64,000 nucleotides of DNA from Nonomuraea helvata (lineage in GTDB: Bacteria; Actinomycetota; Actinomycetes; Streptosporangiales; Streptosporangiaceae), in assembly GCF_039535785.1 (NCBI RefSeq), contig NZ_BAAAXV010000005.1:1550001-1614000 (forward strand), read 5' to 3'. A program made the translations under genes and the position numbers. Position 1 is the first letter of the stretch. Every line of letters starts with the position of its first letter. Shown one piece after another: positions 56,307 to 63,742 of this stretch. The notes beneath the pieces are model-generated. The model was not told where the DNA came from. It worked only from the letters and a program-made list of their open reading frames with translations, and searched no databases.

Positions 56307-57068
56307 TCATGAACCGTAACGTCGGTGTCTCGCAGCGTAGTCGCGCAGCGCCCGCAGGAAGTCGACCCTGCGGAAGTCAGGCCAGTAAGCCTCGTGGAAG
56401 TAGAACTCAGAGTGAGCGCTCTGCCAGAGCATGAAGCCGGACAGACGCTGCTCGCCCGAGGTCCGGATGAGGAGGTCCGGGTCGGGTTGGCCGCGAGTGT
56501 AGAGATGCTCCGCGATGTGCTCCACATCGAGCACCTCAACGAGGTCCTCGATGCTCGCCCCCTTGCTCGCGTGCTCCTGGAGCAGTGAGCGCACCGCATC
56601 GGCAATCTCACGTCTTCCTCCATACCCAACTGCAACGTTCACAATCAGGCCCGGACGGTGCGATGACGCTTCCTTTGCATTTTTCAGGACATTGGCCGTT
56701 CGATCGGGCAGTAGATCGAGCGCGCCGACCGGGCTGATCCGCCAGCCCTCGTCCACCAGCTCCTGCGTCACGTCCTCGATGATGCGCAGGAGCGGCTCCA
56801 GCTCCTCCTTCGGCCGGTTGAGGTTGTCGTTGGACAGCATCCACACCGTGACGACCTCGACGCCGGTCTCGCGACACCAGCCGAGCAGCTCGGAGATCTT
56901 GTCGGCACCCTTGCGGTGGCCCGTGGAGACGTCACGTATGCCCATAGCCCGCGCCCAGCGGCGATTGCCGTCGATGATGACCCCGACGTGCCGGGGGATG
57001 CTGTCCTTCGACAGCTTGGACTCCAGCCGATGTTCATACAGCCGGTAGACCAGATCGCGCAGGCCCAC
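56307..57068 (-). CDS. cis-Prenyltransferase of the Rv1086 (Z-farnesyl diphosphate synthase) type
   Basis: The 253-residue protein has the undecaprenyl-diphosphate-synthase fold: HVGVIIDGNRRWARAMG (catalytic Asp, about residue 34), STGHRKGADKISELLGWC, VTVWMLSNDNLNRPKEELEP, NVAVGYGGRREIADA and DLLIRTSGEQRLSGFMLWQS. The N-terminus LVYRLYEHRLESKL and the ending RALRDYAARHRRYG match mycobacterial Rv1086, which makes short-chain Z,E-FPP, rather than the long-chain enzyme. The product length is inferred. GTG at 57068 follows GGAGG by six bases; a longer frame starts at 57116. Confidence 0.88.
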   Translation of the reverse strand: MGLRDLVYRLYEHRLESKLSKDSIPRHVGVIIDGNRRWARAMGIRDVSTGHRKGADKISELLGWCRETGVEVVTVWMLSNDNLNRPKEELEPLLRIIEDVTQELVDEGWRISPVGALDLLPDRTANVLKNAKEASSHRPGLIVNVAVGYGGRREIADAVRSLLQEHASKGASIEDLVEVLDVEHIAEHLYTRGQPDPDLLIRTSGEQRLSGFMLWQSAHSEFYFHEAYWPDFRRVDFLRALRDYAARHRRYGS

Positions 57069-57119
57069 GGAGTTCCTCCCCAGCGGTCGCCTTTGGTCGC
57101 TTGACCCAACAGGCAATTA

Positions 57120-57668
57120 TCACCGCGATTCGCCCGTGCCTGCTCCGTCTATCGGATTCCTCGCCAGATCTCTACCTTCTAGACATCCTTCCGCCTCACT
57201 CACGAGGCCCCGTACGAACCTCGCCAGCTCCGCCGACGTCAACACCGCACGCATGCCCACGCCCGTCGAGCCCCACGCCTCCACGTACGCCCGCCTGGTC
57301 AGCCGCCACTGCCCCTTGGCCGCCTGCCACACGGGGATGGTCCTGAGCTGGCAGCGCAGCTCGCCACCGCCCACCAGGCCCGCTCTCGTGCGGTAGCGGA
57401 AGGAGAACAGCTCGCTGTCCGGCTCGTCGTCGGGGAACCTGTCGTCCGGATCGATCCACCGCCTGGCCGCCCCCCGGCCCTCGCGGGCTTCGTCCACGCC
57501 GCGCGCCAGGCGCGCGAGCAGCCAGCCGCAGCGCTCCCCGACACTCCCGTACGGCGTGCCGTCCCTATGGAGCTCGAGGGTGACCTCGTACGGCGTGCCC
57601 ACGCTGTCCTTGCATGCCACCGGCGTGACGGTCAGATAAGAGCCGTCAACGCAACGCAGTCCCCCCAT
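57120..57668 (-). CDS. Protein of unknown function, 182 residues
   Basis: A soluble-looking protein with no membrane helix and no family that I recognise. It has a probable beta-rich N-terminus (YLTVTPVACKDSVGTPYEVT, then LELHRDGTPYGSVGERCGWL), an acidic DPDDRFPDDEPDSE, and a C-terminal half with RYRTRAGLVGGGELRCQLRT and RAVLTSAELARFVRGLVSEA. It lies between the MNIO cluster and the prenyltransferase gene on the same strand (51-base gap to the latter). The ATG has GAGG only two bases upstream, so the start is not certain. Confidence 0.65.
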   Translation of the reverse strand: MGGLRCVDGSYLTVTPVACKDSVGTPYEVTLELHRDGTPYGSVGERCGWLLARLARGVDEAREGRGAARRWIDPDDRFPDDEPDSELFSFRYRTRAGLVGGGELRCQLRTIPVWQAAKGQWRLTRRAYVEAWGSTGVGMRAVLTSAELARFVRGLVSEAEGCLEGRDLARNPIDGAGTGESR

Positions 57669-57755
57669 TCCCTCACCATTTTCCGGCCCAATGTCGGCTA
57701 AACCGCCTATGCCCGATCCGCCATCGGAGTGCGGCCGGCAGCGGATAAGCGCAGG

Positions 57756-58112
57756 TCAGGGCAGGAAGCGGGACCACCAGCGAGGCTTGCGGGGCGGGTC
57801 GGGCATGCGGCCGCGTTCGCGTAGCCAGGCGGCGAAATCGTCGGCGTCGGCGCGGTAGCCGGTCGGCGGCGCGCTGCGGGACCGGGCGTAGGCGGCGAAC
57901 TCCGCGACCAGGTCGGGACCCGCCGCGGCGGCAGCGTCCGGCCGGATCCTGGCCACGACGCTGCGCCGCTTGGCGACCAGGCTCAACGCCTGCACCCGCA
58001 TCCGCTCCGGATCGAACCCCTCCGGCACGGCGGCCCCCGCGACGAGGGCCGCCACCACCCGCCCCTGCGCCTCCGCGAGACGGCGCCGAGCCTCCGGGTG
58101 TTCGTCCGTCAT
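57756..58112 (-). CDS. Small partner protein of the MNIO cluster
   Basis: The 118-residue protein has an N-terminal helical part (ARRRLAEAQGRVVAALVAGA, then GFDPERMRVQALSLVAKRRS) and a C-terminal part with FAAWLRERGRMPDPPRKPRW. The first half resembles the substrate-recognition partner proteins that accompany MNIO (DUF692) enzymes, whose N-terminus also starts with a helix and L..Q. The ATG overlaps the MNIO stop by four bases (ATGA). Similar small genes follow DUF692 genes in Streptomyces. I infer that it is the MNIO partner that binds the peptide substrate; this is not shown. Confidence 0.75.
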   Translation of the reverse strand: MTDEHPEARRRLAEAQGRVVAALVAGAAVPEGFDPERMRVQALSLVAKRRSVVARIRPDAAAAAGPDLVAEFAAYARSRSAPPTGYRADADDFAAWLRERGRMPDPPRKPRWWSRFLP

Positions 58113-59023
58113 CCAGCCTCCCGCGCCATGGACATCGCGGCCCTGATCCTGGACAACTCGCCCTCCAGAGCCGCGTCGCTCGGATACTCGTCGTCCCACT
58201 CCAGCAGCACTCCCGGCGGGGCCGCGCGGGCGCACAGCTCGGTGAGGAGGTCGAGGACGGCCTGCGGCGCGGAGGTGGTGTGCGTGTCGTGCCAGATGCC
58301 GTGATGCTCGTACCCCCCGGCCACGTGGACGTACGCGAGGTGCTCGAGCGGCAGCGCGTCGAGTGCGTCCACGGCCGACAGACCCAGGTTGACCTGGTTG
58401 GTGTAGAGGTTGGCCACGTCGATCAGCAGCCCCACCCCCGTGCGCTCGACCAGTTCGGCGAGGAACTCGGCCTCGGTCAGCTCGTCACCGGGCCAGCCGA
58501 AGATCGCGGCCACGTTCTCCAGGGCCAGCGGCACCGGCAGCGCGTCCTGCGCCCTGCGCACGTTCTCGGTGATGACCCGCAGCGACTCGCGAGTGCGCGG
58601 CACGGGCAGCAGGTGCCCGGCCTCCAGGCCGCCGCCCCGTACGAACGCCAGGTGCTCGCTGACCAGCGGCGAGTCCAGCGCCTGCGCGCACGCGGCCAGG
58701 TGGGCCAGCCGGGCCGGGGAGGGCGGCTCCGCGCCACCGATCCCCAGCGAGACCCCGTGCGGGATCACCGGCAGGCCTCTGGCACGCAGGAGGCGTAACG
58801 ACTCGGGCAGGTCGCCGGGCCTGATGTTCTCGGCGACCACTTCGAGGAAGTCGACGCCGGGCATCCGCTCGATCGACAGGTCGAGCTCGGCCCGCCAGCC
58901 GATGCCCACCCCGAGCTCGACTCCCGGACCGTCCCCGGGCGCGGCCCGCCGGCCCCCCACCCCGAGCTCGGCTCCCGGACCGTCCCCGGGCGCGGCCCGC
59001 CGTCCCGCCTCCGGCTCGGACAT
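58109..59023 (-). CDS. DUF692 multinuclear non-heme iron-dependent oxidative enzyme (MNIO)
   Basis: The 304-residue TIM-barrel enzyme belongs to the family of MbnB and TglH, which oxidatively modify Cys in peptides. Candidate iron ligands are His89 (PVIPHGVSLGIGG), Glu123/His124 (LVSEHLAFV), Glu169 (ALENVAAIF) and Asp202 (LLIDVANLYTNQ), with HVAGG, WHDTHT and LLEWDDEYP following. The first about 40 residues include a 17-residue tandem duplication (GRRAAPGDGPGxELGVG), so the real fold begins at ELGVGIGWR. The ATG at 59023 has GGAGGG eight bases upstream and is one base after the stop of the first membrane gene, so translation is coupled. The likely substrates are the Cys-rich tails encoded just before it. 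Confidence 0.92.
   Translation of the reverse strand: MSEPEAGRRAAPGDGPGAELGVGGRRAAPGDGPGVELGVGIGWRAELDLSIERMPGVDFLEVVAENIRPGDLPESLRLLRARGLPVIPHGVSLGIGGAEPPSPARLAHLAACAQALDSPLVSEHLAFVRGGGLEAGHLLPVPRTRESLRVITENVRRAQDALPVPLALENVAAIFGWPGDELTEAEFLAELVERTGVGLLIDVANLYTNQVNLGLSAVDALDALPLEHLAYVHVAGGYEHHGIWHDTHTTSAPQAVLDLLTELCARAAPPGVLLEWDDEYPSDAALEGELSRIRAAMSMAREAG
58905..59003. repeat. 51-base tandem duplication in the MNIO gene
   Basis: Two near-identical copies (58905-58952 and 58956-59003, one mismatch seen) encode the 17-residue repeat at the enzyme's N-terminus. The near identity suggests a recent event. Confidence 0.85.
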
Positions 59024-59024
59024 G

Positions 59025-59954
59025 TCAGCTCCCTCCGCCGCAACCGCCGCCGCCACAGCCGGACCCGCCGCCGCAGCCCGAGGAGCCGCTGCCGCAGCCC
59101 GACCCGGAGTGCGACGCGCCGCCGCAGCCCGAGCCCGCGACGACACCGCCGGAGCCACCGTACGCCGCCCGTCGCCGCCCGCGCCGGGGCGTGGGCCGCG
59201 AGGCCGGGACGTAGGTGTCCAGCGCCCTGCTCAGCTTCGTGTCACGCAGCGCCCAGTGACCGTGCAGGGCGATGTGCACCCGCGTGTTTCCCGAGCCCGC
59301 GGGATGCGCCTCCCTGGCCCGGGCCAGCTCCTCGATCCCGGCAGGGGTGCGCGCGAACCGCCTGGACTTCCGGACGCCGGCGAGCATGACGACGGCGACG
59401 ACCCCCGTTGCCACCAGGAGGAGCCCGGCCACGATCGGGAACCGCACCGGACCTCCGGCCAGTACGACCACCCCTGCCGCGACCGCCAGGACCAGCACCA
59501 CCCTCAGCCCGGCGGCCAGCCACTTGAGCCGGGTGATGCGCGCGCCGGACAGGATCAGGCCCAGCTCGGCGAGACGGCGTTCGAGCTTGCCCATGGCCGG
59601 GCCGCGGCCCACCGCCTGGTTCACCAGGAACCTCGACGGACCGGCGTTCTCCGCGACGGCGGTCAGGGTCTCCTGCTCGAGGGGCTCGTCACCGGTGGAT
59701 CCCTTGGAGAGGATGTGGAAGCGCGGCCCCCGTGACACGCGCAGTTTCCCCTCTACGGCCAGGAGCGTGAGGGCTGTGTCGACCACCCGCTCGGGCCCGC
59801 CCGCCAGATAGGCGAGATCGTAATGATCGAGGTCGCGAGCGCGGGATCCGTCCGCGGCCGCCCGACCGGCGGCGTGCTCGCGTTTGATCGCGGAGGCGAT
59901 GGTGACGGCGATCGCCGCCAGAGCCACCGAGAGAATCAGCAGGACAAGGTCCAT
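59025..59954 (-). CDS. TIGR04222-like membrane protein with a Cys/Gly-rich tail (1)
   Basis: The 309-residue protein has an N-terminal membrane helix (LVLLILSVALAAIAVTIASA), a cytoplasmic domain with the conserved DLDHYDLAYLAGGPERVVDT and LLAVEGKLRVSRG, then two more helices (about residues 148-165 and 171-192). The C-terminal tail after about residue 270 is Gly, Ser and Cys only; five Cys occur within about 35 residues, in units such as SGCGGGSGCGGGGCGGGS. The tail would be the substrate for the MNIO encoded next. The ATG has AGGGAGG five bases upstream. The spacing of one base to the MNIO gene supports joint production. Confidence 0.85.
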   Translation of the reverse strand: MDLVLLILSVALAAIAVTIASAIKREHAAGRAAADGSRARDLDHYDLAYLAGGPERVVDTALTLLAVEGKLRVSRGPRFHILSKGSTGDEPLEQETLTAVAENAGPSRFLVNQAVGRGPAMGKLERRLAELGLILSGARITRLKWLAAGLRVVLVLAVAAGVVVLAGGPVRFPIVAGLLLVATGVVAVVMLAGVRKSRRFARTPAGIEELARAREAHPAGSGNTRVHIALHGHWALRDTKLSRALDTYVPASRPTPRRGRRRAAYGGSGGVVAGSGCGGASHSGSGCGSGSSGCGGGSGCGGGGCGGGS

Positions 59955-60054
59955 TACGGCCTCCCTCCGTGCAGCCGTTCAGGCTGGTTACCGGAGAGAC
60001 GTGTAAGGGGATGGTAAAGGTTTCGTTCTGCGCATTTAGCTCTCAAGAACTTTT

Positions 60055-61032
60055 TCAGCTGCTGCTGCCGCAGCTCGACCCGCCGCCGCAACTCGACCCG
60101 CCACCGCAGCTCGACGAGCCCCCGCCGCAGCCGGACGACCCGCAACTGGACGAGCTTCCGCCGAAGTCGTGGCCGCCGAAGGTGACGCCGTCGCCGCCGC
60201 CGCTGTAGGTCCCGCAGGCGCCGGTGCAGTCGCCCCCGGGGTCGCCGGCCGACAGCTCGTCGCAGAGGCTCTGGTCGCCGGCGTCCTGCAGCCCGTACAG
60301 CGCGACGGGCACTCCGACCGCCATGGCGAGGGAGGTCTGGTCGCGTACGCCCCTCGGGTGGTGGCTCCGAGCCGACCGCAGGGCCTCGCGCCCGGCCCGG
60401 GTGACCACGTTCAGCAGCCTGCGCCGCTGCCGGGAGAGCCCGGTGAGCCCCAGGATGACGGCGAACGCGCTGAAGAGCAGCGCGCCGACGAACACCGTCT
60501 CCTTGCCCGCCATCCCTGCCACGGCGAGCGCGATCACCAGCATGGCGAACCCGCAGGCCACGCCCGCGGCCACCTTCTGCAGCCGCATCCGCTGCCACGC
60601 CGTCCCGAACGCGTCCTCCGGCACGATCAGGCCGCGCGCCTGGAGCCCGGCGGCCAGCCCGGCGAGCGCCGGATGCGTCTCCAACTCCCGGCGCAGCTCG
60701 CCCGCCCGGCAGCCGCCCGGCCTGGCGACCAGCGTGTCGAGCACGGCCTGCTCGATCGGCACCGGCGAGGGCCGCGCGCCCTGGACAGGCGTGACATGCG
60801 AGCCTCGTGACACCCGAACGGCGCCGGCCGTCGCGAGGACGGCCAGCGCCGTGTTGATGGTCCGCCGCGGCCCGCCGGACAGGTAGGCCAGCTCGTACGG
60901 GGAAAGATCGTGGCTGTCGCCCCTCGGCGGCGCCGCCTCGCTGACGCGTCTTCGCTCGTGCTCGACGCTCTTCTCGGCCAGGTTGACCAGTATGACCACA
61001 CCGATGGCGGCGAACAGCAGGACGTGGTCCAT
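60055..61032 (-). CDS. TIGR04222-like membrane protein with a Cys/Ser/Gly-rich tail (2)
   Basis: The 325-residue protein is a paralogue of the next one: N-terminal helix (VLLFAAIGVVILVNLAE), the conserved DLSPYELAYLSGGPRRTINT and LATAGAVRVSRG, two helices at about 175-215, then a tail. The tail begins CTGACGTYSGGG and passes into Ser/Gly/Cys repeats (SSSCGGGSSCGGGSSCGSSS) with five Cys in the last 35 residues. The tail is richer in Ser than that of the paralogue. The ATG has AGAGGGGG upstream. It is the first gene of the run, behind a palindromic promoter region. A 100-base gap separates it from the second membrane gene. Confidence 0.85.
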   Translation of the reverse strand: MDHVLLFAAIGVVILVNLAEKSVEHERRRVSEAAPPRGDSHDLSPYELAYLSGGPRRTINTALAVLATAGAVRVSRGSHVTPVQGARPSPVPIEQAVLDTLVARPGGCRAGELRRELETHPALAGLAAGLQARGLIVPEDAFGTAWQRMRLQKVAAGVACGFAMLVIALAVAGMAGKETVFVGALLFSAFAVILGLTGLSRQRRRLLNVVTRAGREALRSARSHHPRGVRDQTSLAMAVGVPVALYGLQDAGDQSLCDELSAGDPGGDCTGACGTYSGGGDGVTFGGHDFGGSSSSCGSSGCGGGSSSCGGGSSCGGGSSCGSSS

Positions 61033-61047
61033 GGCGGCCCCCTCTGA

Positions 61048-61090
61048 GCGGTACGGCAGTCCGTCAAGTTAGACGGCGCCGCCGTACCGC
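61048..61090. terminator. Double palindrome between pckG and the MNIO cluster
   Basis: GCGGTACGGC (61048-61057) pairs with 61081-61090, and inside it CCGTC pairs with GACGG around AAGTTA. It begins 15 bases before the first membrane gene and ends 9 bases after the pckG stop. It may end pckG transcription, act as an operator, or both. Confidence 0.6.
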
Positions 61091-61094
61091 ACAA
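61066..61094 (-). promoter_or_regulatory. Candidate promoter of the MNIO cluster
   Basis: On the minus strand TTGTGC, 17 bases and TAACTT form a plausible -35/-10 pair. The -10 is the loop of the palindrome described above, so a protein bound there would control it. Confidence 0.4.
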
Positions 61095-61099
61095 GGGGG

Positions 61100-62893
61100 T
61101 CAGCCCAGCCGGTCCAGCAGAGCGTGGTACTCGTCCCACAGCTCCTTCGGCAGGTGCGAGCCGAACTTGTCGAAGTGGGCCGGGATCCGCGACGCCTCCT
61201 CGCGCCACACGTCCTTGTCGACCGACAGCAGCGTGCGCAGGTCCTCTTCTGACAGGTCCAGGCCCTCGGTGTCGAGGTCGTCCGGGAGCAGGCCGATCGC
61301 GGTCGGCACGGCCTTGGCCTCGCCGTTGAGCCGGTCGACGATCCACTTGAGCACGCGGCTGTTCTCGCCGAAGCCCGGCCAGATGAACTTGCCGTCGGCG
61401 TTCTTGCGGAACCAGTTGACGTAGTAGATCCGGGGCAGCTTGGCGCCCTTGCGGCGGCCGATGTCCAGCCAGTGGTCGAAGTAGTCGCCCATGTTGTAGC
61501 CGCAGAACGGCAGCATGGCGAACGGGTCGTAGCGCAGCTCGCCGACCTTGCCCTCGGCCGCGGCGGTCTTCTCGGAGGCGACGTTGGCTCCGAGGAAGAC
61601 GCCGTGCTCCCAGCTCAGCGACTCCGTCACCAGAGGCACGGCGGTGGCGCGGCGCCCGCCGAACAAGATCGCTGAGATGGGCACGCCCTTGGGGTCCTGC
61701 CATTCGGGTGCGATGGTCGGACACTGGGCGGCCGGGGTGGTGAAGCGGGCGTTCGGGTGGGCGGCCGGCTCGTCGCTGTCAGGCGTCCAGGAGCGGCCCT
61801 TCCAGTCGGTCAGGTGCGCCGGCGGCTCCTCGGTCAGCCCCTCCCACCACACGTCGCCGTCGTCGGTGAGCGCGACGTTGGTGAAGATGCTGTTGCCCCA
61901 GAGCGTCCTGATCGCGTTGGCGTTGGTCACCTGGCCGGTGCCGGGCGCGACGCCGAAGAAGCCGGCCTCCGGGTTGATCGCGTAGAGGCGGCCGTCGTCG
62001 CCGAAGCGCATCCAGGCGATGTCGTCGCCGATCGTCTCGACCTTCCAGCCGGGGATCGTGGGCTGGAGCATGGCGAGGTTGGTCTTACCACAGGCGCTCG
62101 GGAACGCGGCGGCGACGTAGCGGGTCTCGCCGGAGGGCGGGGTGAGCTTGAGGATCAGCATGTGCTCGGCCATCCAGCCCTCGTCGCGGGCCATGGCGCT
62201 GGCGATGCGCAGGGCGTAGCACTTCTTGCCGAGCAGGGCGTTGCCGCCGTACCCGGAGCCGTACGACCAGATCTCGCGGGTCTCGGGGAAGTGGCTGATG
62301 TACTTGGTCGAGCTGCACGGCCACGGCACGTCCGCCTGGCCGTGCTCCAGCGGCGCCCCGACGGAGTGCACGCACTTGACGAACTCGGCCCGCTCCTCGA
62401 TGAGGCGGAGCGCCCTCTCCCCCATCCTCGTCATGATCCGCATGGAGACGGCGACGTACGGGGAGTCGGTGATCTCGACGCCGAGCTGCGAGATCACGCC
62501 GCCGAGCGGGCCCATGCAGAAGGGCACGACGTACATGGTGCGGCCGCGCATGCTGCCCTTGAACAGCTGTCCGAACGTCCGGCGCATCTCGTCCGGAGCG
62601 ATCCAGTTGTTGGTGGGCCCCGCGTCCTCCTCGCGCTCGGAGCAGATGAAGGTGCGGTCCTCGACCCTGGCCACGTCGCTGGGGTCGGACTTGGCGTAGA
62701 AGCTGTTGGGCCGGGCGGCCAGCCGCTCGAACGTGCCCTGATCCACGAGGAGGTTGGTCAGACGCGTCCACTCCTCCTCTGATCCGTCGCACCATTCGAT
62801 CCGGTCCGGCTGGGTCAGGGCGGCGATCTCGTTCACCCACGCGGCCAATTCGCTATTGCTGGTCGGTGCGGGCACTTCCACGGAAACGGACAC
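61100..62893 (-). CDS. pckG: Phosphoenolpyruvate carboxykinase (GTP)
   Basis: The enzyme converts oxaloacetate and GTP to PEP, the first committed step of gluconeogenesis. The 597-residue protein has the kinase loop AAFPSACGKTNLAML (about 265-279), GDDIAWMRFGDDGRLYAINP, PISAILFGGRRATAVPLVTE and FVKCVHSVGAPL. Length is normal for the GTP type (about 600). The GTG start has GGAGGAG eight bases upstream. Three DasR-like sites lie 170-225 bases before it. It closes the set of gluconeogenic genes in the window with glpX. Confidence 0.96.
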   Translation of the reverse strand: MSVSVEVPAPTSNSELAAWVNEIAALTQPDRIEWCDGSEEEWTRLTNLLVDQGTFERLAARPNSFYAKSDPSDVARVEDRTFICSEREEDAGPTNNWIAPDEMRRTFGQLFKGSMRGRTMYVVPFCMGPLGGVISQLGVEITDSPYVAVSMRIMTRMGERALRLIEERAEFVKCVHSVGAPLEHGQADVPWPCSSTKYISHFPETREIWSYGSGYGGNALLGKKCYALRIASAMARDEGWMAEHMLILKLTPPSGETRYVAAAFPSACGKTNLAMLQPTIPGWKVETIGDDIAWMRFGDDGRLYAINPEAGFFGVAPGTGQVTNANAIRTLWGNSIFTNVALTDDGDVWWEGLTEEPPAHLTDWKGRSWTPDSDEPAAHPNARFTTPAAQCPTIAPEWQDPKGVPISAILFGGRRATAVPLVTESLSWEHGVFLGANVASEKTAAAEGKVGELRYDPFAMLPFCGYNMGDYFDHWLDIGRRKGAKLPRIYYVNWFRKNADGKFIWPGFGENSRVLKWIVDRLNGEAKAVPTAIGLLPDDLDTEGLDLSEEDLRTLLSVDKDVWREEASRIPAHFDKFGSHLPKELWDEYHALLDRLG

Positions 62894-63060
62894 GACTGTG
62901 ACTCCTCCACTCTCTCCAGGGCTCAGTCATCATTAACGACGAACCGGCATTGTGGCCAATTGGCATAGACCTGTTGGCACTGGCCGTCGTCGCAGGCAGC
63001 GGCCCTGACGATTGGAGGAGCCTACCCACGCGGAGCGGATTTAAAAGAGAATTAACACAC

Positions 63061-63117
63061 AGTGGTCCAGTCCAATAGAGCTGGTCTAAACCAATTTCCC
63101 AAGTGGTTTAGTCCATT
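63061..63117. promoter_or_regulatory. Three DasR-like operators upstream of pckG
   Basis: Cores TGGTCCAGTCCA (63063-63074), TGGTCTAAACCA (63082-63093) and TGGTTTAGTCCA (63104-63115) all share TGG-N6-CCA and resemble the dre consensus ACTGGTCTAGACCACT. Centres are 19 and 22 bases apart. Confidence 0.65.
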
Positions 63118-63143
63118 TCCGCGTCCGTTTCCGCTGGACCGTC

Positions 63144-63665
63144 TCAGGAATTGACGTCCGGCCCCTCGGAGCGGACTCGGTCGACATGCTGGAGAGCGTC
63201 CCGCAGATCCGCGAGCCACGTGTCGGTGTGCTTCCCGACCAGCCGGACGCACCAGGCGAGCGCGTCACTCCTGCTCCTCGCCACTCCCGCCGCCACGAGC
63301 GTGTCGAGCACCTGCCGCTCGGACTGGCGCAGCCTGGTCATGACGGGCACGGAGAGCGTGGTGAACATCACAGTCTCACCGCCGCAGACCACGCCCCAGG
63401 AGACCTTCTGCCGGAACTTGCGCTCGGCCTCCCTGGCGATCTCGATCCGCCGCTCGCGCGTCTCTTCCCTGAACCTTCTGGCCAGCCCCTCGATCAGGGC
63501 GATGCGCTCGGCCTCGGGCACATCGCCGGGGGGATCGGGCAGCGTGCCGAGCACCGCGATCTCCTCGCGGTCCCTGACGATCTCTGGCGCGCCGGTGAAC
63601 CATCCTTCGGGCAACCGCCCGGTGAACCAGCCGTGGATCTGCGCTGTCTCGTTGTCCGTTGCCAT
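63144..63665 (-). CDS. Unknown protein with a ribbon-helix-helix-like C-terminus
   Basis: The 173-residue protein has an N-terminal region with GWFTGRLPEGWFTGAPEIVR, a charged helix (ERRIEIAREAERKFRQKVSW), and a C-terminus with SVPVMTRLRQSERQVLDTLV and SRSDALAWCVRLV. The last stretch resembles ribbon-helix-helix proteins (LxxLVxxGxxxSRSxAxxxxV). ATG 63665 sits inside the perfect palindrome ATGTAAT-TACC-ATTACAT and has no Shine-Dalgarno sequence, which suggests a leaderless, self-regulated gene. It lies upstream of pckG on the same strand. Function unknown. Confidence 0.7.
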   Translation of the reverse strand: MATDNETAQIHGWFTGRLPEGWFTGAPEIVRDREEIAVLGTLPDPPGDVPEAERIALIEGLARRFREETRERRIEIAREAERKFRQKVSWGVVCGGETVMFTTLSVPVMTRLRQSERQVLDTLVAAGVARSRSDALAWCVRLVGKHTDTWLADLRDALQHVDRVRSEGPDVNS

Positions 63666-63681
63666 GTAATTACCATTACAT
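63664..63681. promoter_or_regulatory. Palindrome ATGTAAT-TACC-ATTACAT over a start codon
   Basis: A perfect 7-bp inverted repeat whose first arm includes the start codon of the minus-strand gene. It fits an autoregulatory operator. Confidence 0.55.
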
Positions 63682-63742
63682 AGTTGCACGCGAAATGCAC
63701 GCACCGATTCCCGTCCTGTCCGAGCAGGATGGCGAAGGGTGG

